NCBI RefSeq assembly: GCF_002260525.1
Contig: NZ_MRYI01000024.1
Location: 1 to 64,000 of the forward strand
DNA length: 64,000 bases
Reading direction: 5' to 3'
From: Hahella sp. CCB-MM4
GTDB taxonomy: Bacteria > Pseudomonadota > Gammaproteobacteria > Pseudomonadales > Oleiphilaceae
The translations under genes were made by a program, and so were the position numbers. The stretch's first letter is position 1. Each line of letters opens with the position of its first letter. Under the pieces are notes generated by a model. The model had not been told where the DNA came from. It worked only from the letters and a program-made list of their open reading frames with translations, and did not search any database. Below are positions 61,884-64,000 of the stretch, one piece after another.

Positions 61884-62276
61884 ATGGAAAAATATACCGG
61901 AGGTTGCCTTTGTGGCAACGTACGTATTGTAGCCTCAGGGGCTCCTTATCGGGTTGGACTTTGCCACTGCCTTGATTGTCGCAAACATCATGGAGCCCTT
62001 TTTCACGCTTCAGCCATTTTCCCTCAGGAAGCCGTGAGCATTACGGGAGAAACCCAGGACTACGCTGGAAGATTTTTCTGCCCCCGCTGTGGCTCGTCTG
62101 TTTTTTCCCGAACAGGCGACGAGATTGAAATCAACCTGGGGTCTCTGGATAGTCCTGATCAATTGACGCCAACATACGAACTTTGGACTGTGCGCCGAGA
62201 GTCCTGGTTGCCTTTGTTCCCAGGGATGAAGCGTTACGAACACGATCGCGATGACGCCAGTCGAAATGAAAATTAG
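61884..62276 (+). CDS. GFA/CENP-V family zinc protein
   Basis: A 130-residue GFA-family protein. Start at 61884 with GAAGGATGGGC upstream; a frame three codons longer is possible. Zinc ligands: 'GGCLCGNV', 'CHCLDCRKHHGALFHASA' and 'FFCPRCGSSVFSRTG'. Short, single-domain member. Reaction unknown; true glutathione-dependent formaldehyde chemistry is shown only for few relatives. Second of three family members in the window; it ends just before the convergent trmN6 gene. Confidence 0.88.
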   Translation: MEKYTGGCLCGNVRIVASGAPYRVGLCHCLDCRKHHGALFHASAIFPQEAVSITGETQDYAGRFFCPRCGSSVFSRTGDEIEINLGSLDSPDQLTPTYELWTVRRESWLPLFPGMKRYEHDRDDASRNEN

Positions 62277-62289
62277 GCCCGCAGAACAT

Positions 62290-63003
62290 CTAGTCCGGCA
62301 TCTTCAAATAGAAGGCTTTGGTCAGGGAGACGAATTCAGGCGAATACTCCCCGGTAGAGGAATGAATCGTCAATGTACTATGGACGCAGCTTTGGACTCG
62401 TTTTTCCAGGCATAACAACGCTCTGATGATGTCTTTTTCCGGGCCGGTCCGGACATCACACCGCTTGGCGGGAAGCCAGCCGATTTTTTCTCCCTCGACC
62501 AATAATTGCTCAGCACTTGCAACAGGCAGTATGCAATAAAACCCAGCACTTGGAGCTGCGAGGTCATCCACAGCCTGCATCAGTTCGGCAAAACTCAGGG
62601 TGTCGTTGTGGCGAGCAAGGTTACGCGCCGTGCCAGAGGCTTTGAGGCTATTGGAAAAGTAGGGTGGATTACTCAGTATTTGCTGGAATCCCTTCTTTTC
62701 CCGCCAGGTGCGGATATCCCCCCGGATCACCGTTACTGAATCGGGCCACGGACTGGCGGCGACATTTTCCACGGCCTGTGCCGCAGCTTCCGCATCCAGT
62801 TCAAGGGCTGTAATGGGCAATTGACCCTGGGTGCGCTGAGCCGTCATCAATGCTATGAGACCCGTCCCAGTGCCAATGTCCAAGATGGCTCCCGCCATAG
62901 GCGCAGATGCCCAGGCCCCAAGGAGGATGCCATCGGTGCTGACCTTCATCGCGCAACGTTCATGCTGGATCGAAAAAGATTTAAAGTGAAAAGGACGACT
63001 CAT
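62290..63003 (-). CDS. trmN6: tRNA1(Val) adenine-37 N6-methyltransferase
   Basis: A 237-residue class I methyltransferase of the TrmN6/YfiC family, which methylates A37 of valine tRNA. The SAM site 'ILDIGTGTGLIALMTAQR' (about 40-57) and the amino-methyltransferase motif 'LSNPPYFSNS' (about 110) are intact. The N terminus 'FHFKSFSIQHERCAMKVSTD' followed by 'GILLGAWA' is diagnostic for the family. Starts at 63003 and is convergent with the GFA gene. Confidence 0.92.
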   Translation of the reverse strand: MSRPFHFKSFSIQHERCAMKVSTDGILLGAWASAPMAGAILDIGTGTGLIALMTAQRTQGQLPITALELDAEAAAQAVENVAASPWPDSVTVIRGDIRTWREKKGFQQILSNPPYFSNSLKASGTARNLARHNDTLSFAELMQAVDDLAAPSAGFYCILPVASAEQLLVEGEKIGWLPAKRCDVRTGPEKDIIRALLCLEKRVQSCVHSTLTIHSSTGEYSPEFVSLTKAFYLKMPD

Positions 63004-63098
63004 GCCAAGTATTGTATGCCGATAGCTCGTAGGGTTTAAATGCTAAAAAATAATTTGGAGGTCCGTGTCCCTCTAGGCGAAGCCTCTGTCTCACAACG

Positions 63099-63596
63099 TT
63101 AGCCTCGTGAGGCAATCTTTCCTAATAACCACTGTAACCCCGACAAATGCTGTTGATCGTGACTACAGAGATAATGAACTAACCCAGCGACTGTGAGCTT
63201 TCCATATCCCTCAAAATATCCCACTCTTTTAAGCTGTGTCTCTGTCAGGGTTTGAATAAGTTGTAAGGTTTGCTGGCGCGCAGAACGAATCTCTTCAAAT
63301 ACTAGTTTTGGGTTCGCCTGGGCGTAGTTCTTCAGTTGAACCAAGCCATACCCGTCAAGAGAATCCAACGTTGGTTGTGACTCATTCAGCATGCGCCGAA
63401 ATCGGATATGGTAGCCATCGATTTCCACGTCCCGAATATGGCAGATCTGTTCAATAGCATTAAGTGATTCACTTGGAATACCTTCCCAGGAGTCAGGTGA
63501 CCAATTCCATGTGCTCATTGGAAATGCGTTAAAGAATTGCTCCAACTGATCCGGAAAAGCTTCGAGGGCTTTTATTGTCGTTAAATTCAAGTCCAT
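63099..63596 (-). CDS. DinB-family protein
   Basis: A 165-residue four-helix-bundle protein of the DinB/YfiT-like superfamily. Likely metal-binding His are spaced as usual: 'NAIEQICHIRDVEIDGYHIR' (about 50) and near the end 'VAGLVHYLCSHDQQHLSGLQ' (about 140), the C-terminal H...H..H pattern. Such proteins are often thiol-dependent enzymes or of unknown function. Solitary gene with no evident partners. The start at 63596 has no strong ribosome binding site. Confidence 0.85.
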   Translation of the reverse strand: MDLNLTTIKALEAFPDQLEQFFNAFPMSTWNWSPDSWEGIPSESLNAIEQICHIRDVEIDGYHIRFRRMLNESQPTLDSLDGYGLVQLKNYAQANPKLVFEEIRSARQQTLQLIQTLTETQLKRVGYFEGYGKLTVAGLVHYLCSHDQQHLSGLQWLLGKIASRG

Positions 63597-63858
63597 TCTC
63601 CGTGTATGGCTGTCTCTGTGGGCAGCTAACTCCTTAATATCTGCGCATACTGGTGCGCAGCAAAAGCAATCTTATTACACCTGATTTGTGTTCGAGGCAA
63701 GCCTGTTTCTACTGAGCGGGTTCGGGGAAGGGGGGTAATTTGGATGGATTGTTTGGGAGTCGTGGCTTTATGGATCGAAAAGATTTATAACTGTACATAA
63801 GTACAGTATTGCGGTAATCTGCCGAAGTAATTTTCACAACCTTTTCAAAGGAGTTGCT

Positions 63859-64000
63859 ATGATCAAGGGAAGTTGCTGCTGCGGAACTGTTCAGTTCGAA
63901 ATAACCGAAATGCCAAGCATGATGGGTACATGCCACTGCAGTCGATGCCGTAAAGTGGGCGCAAGCACCCTAGTGTTTGTAAAGTCCGAAACTTTCCGAA
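63859..64000 (+). CDS. GFA/CENP-V family zinc protein, cut by window edge
   Basis: The first 47 residues are in the window: an 'MIKGSCCCGTVQFEITEMPS' opening and 'CHCSRCRKVGA' give the zinc motifs of the GFA family. AAAGGAG lies seven bases before the ATG. The remainder lies beyond the window. It is the third family member in this segment; the opposite-strand open frame here is a shadow. Confidence 0.85.
   Translation, partial: MIKGSCCCGTVQFEITEMPSMMGTCHCSRCRKVGASTLVFVKSETFR

Noticed and set aside
63709-63936. Minus-strand frame across the start of the third GFA gene
   Set aside because: It is antisense to a frame with clear zinc motifs and a good ribosome binding site, and has no protein-like features.
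1-64000. CRISPR arrays, tRNA or rRNA genes
   Set aside because: No regularly spaced direct repeats, no tRNA cloverleaf and no rRNA-like sequence was seen anywhere in the window.

Overview
The window is a chromosomal segment of a Gram-negative gammaproteobacterium. The evidence is a complete cytochrome bo3 ubiquinol oxidase operon (cyoABCDE order), a TonB-dependent receptor, lipoproteins with lipoboxes, a YfiR-type periplasmic protein and TrmN6. There are no rRNA or tRNA genes, no CRISPR array and no phage capsid or packaging genes. The genus cannot be fixed from the sequence alone.

Layout. 0-2.4 kb: the inner end of an IS3-family element, a pseudopilin GspG-like protein, a GFA-family protein and a nitrilase. 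2.8-39.6 kb (all minus strand, about 37 kb, 22 tightly packed and often overlapping genes): a contractile injection system (CIS) of the extracellular/phage-tail-like (eCIS, Afp/PVC-related) lineage. In transcription order from 39.6 kb it encodes a DUF4255 cap/terminator, a beta-sandwich-like protein, a large sheath, a tube protein, a divergent second sheath-like protein, a second tube protein, a CIS-tube/hub adaptor without LysM, a 55-residue DUF5908 protein, a gpD hub, a gpV spike, an unknown protein ending in a hydrophobic membrane segment, a gp25 wedge, a gpJ baseplate protein and a gpI-like tail protein. Three proteins sharing a common N-terminal module follow, then a tape-measure-position protein, an AAA+ ATPase and an unknown 316-residue protein. 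The operon ends with a giant 2968-residue protein and a small gene four bases behind it.

The most interesting reading of the CIS locus has two parts. First, it has a plausible membrane anchor and lacks two usual parts (LysM adaptor domain, separate PAAR tip), so it may be cell-attached rather than released. Second, the giant last protein has the layout of a polymorphic toxin: disordered N terminus, helical body, hydrophobic and Gly/Ala-rich segment, about 100-residue repeats, a zincin-like motif, helical repeats and a compact His/Glu-rich tip. The small gene right behind it could then be an immunity gene. These are inferences from layout, not proven functions.

40-44 kb: unrelated secreted proteins (solute-binding-like, CARDB domain, lipoprotein) separated by long AT-rich gaps. 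44-50.3 kb: a c-di-GMP signalling run (YfiR, CHASE8/HAMP histidine kinase, REC-GGDEF-EAL) followed by a TonB-dependent receptor. 50.4-54.6 kb, minus strand: an unusual operon of a ThDP-dependent acetolactate-synthase-like enzyme, two citrate-synthase-superfamily proteins in which the canonical catalytic residues appear replaced, and an SDR oxidoreductase; its pathway is unknown. 55.2-60.1 kb, minus strand: cyoABCDE with a clear terminator. 60.3-64 kb: a small membrane protein, an unknown 272-residue protein, two more GFA-family genes (one cut by the window edge), trmN6 and a DinB-family protein.
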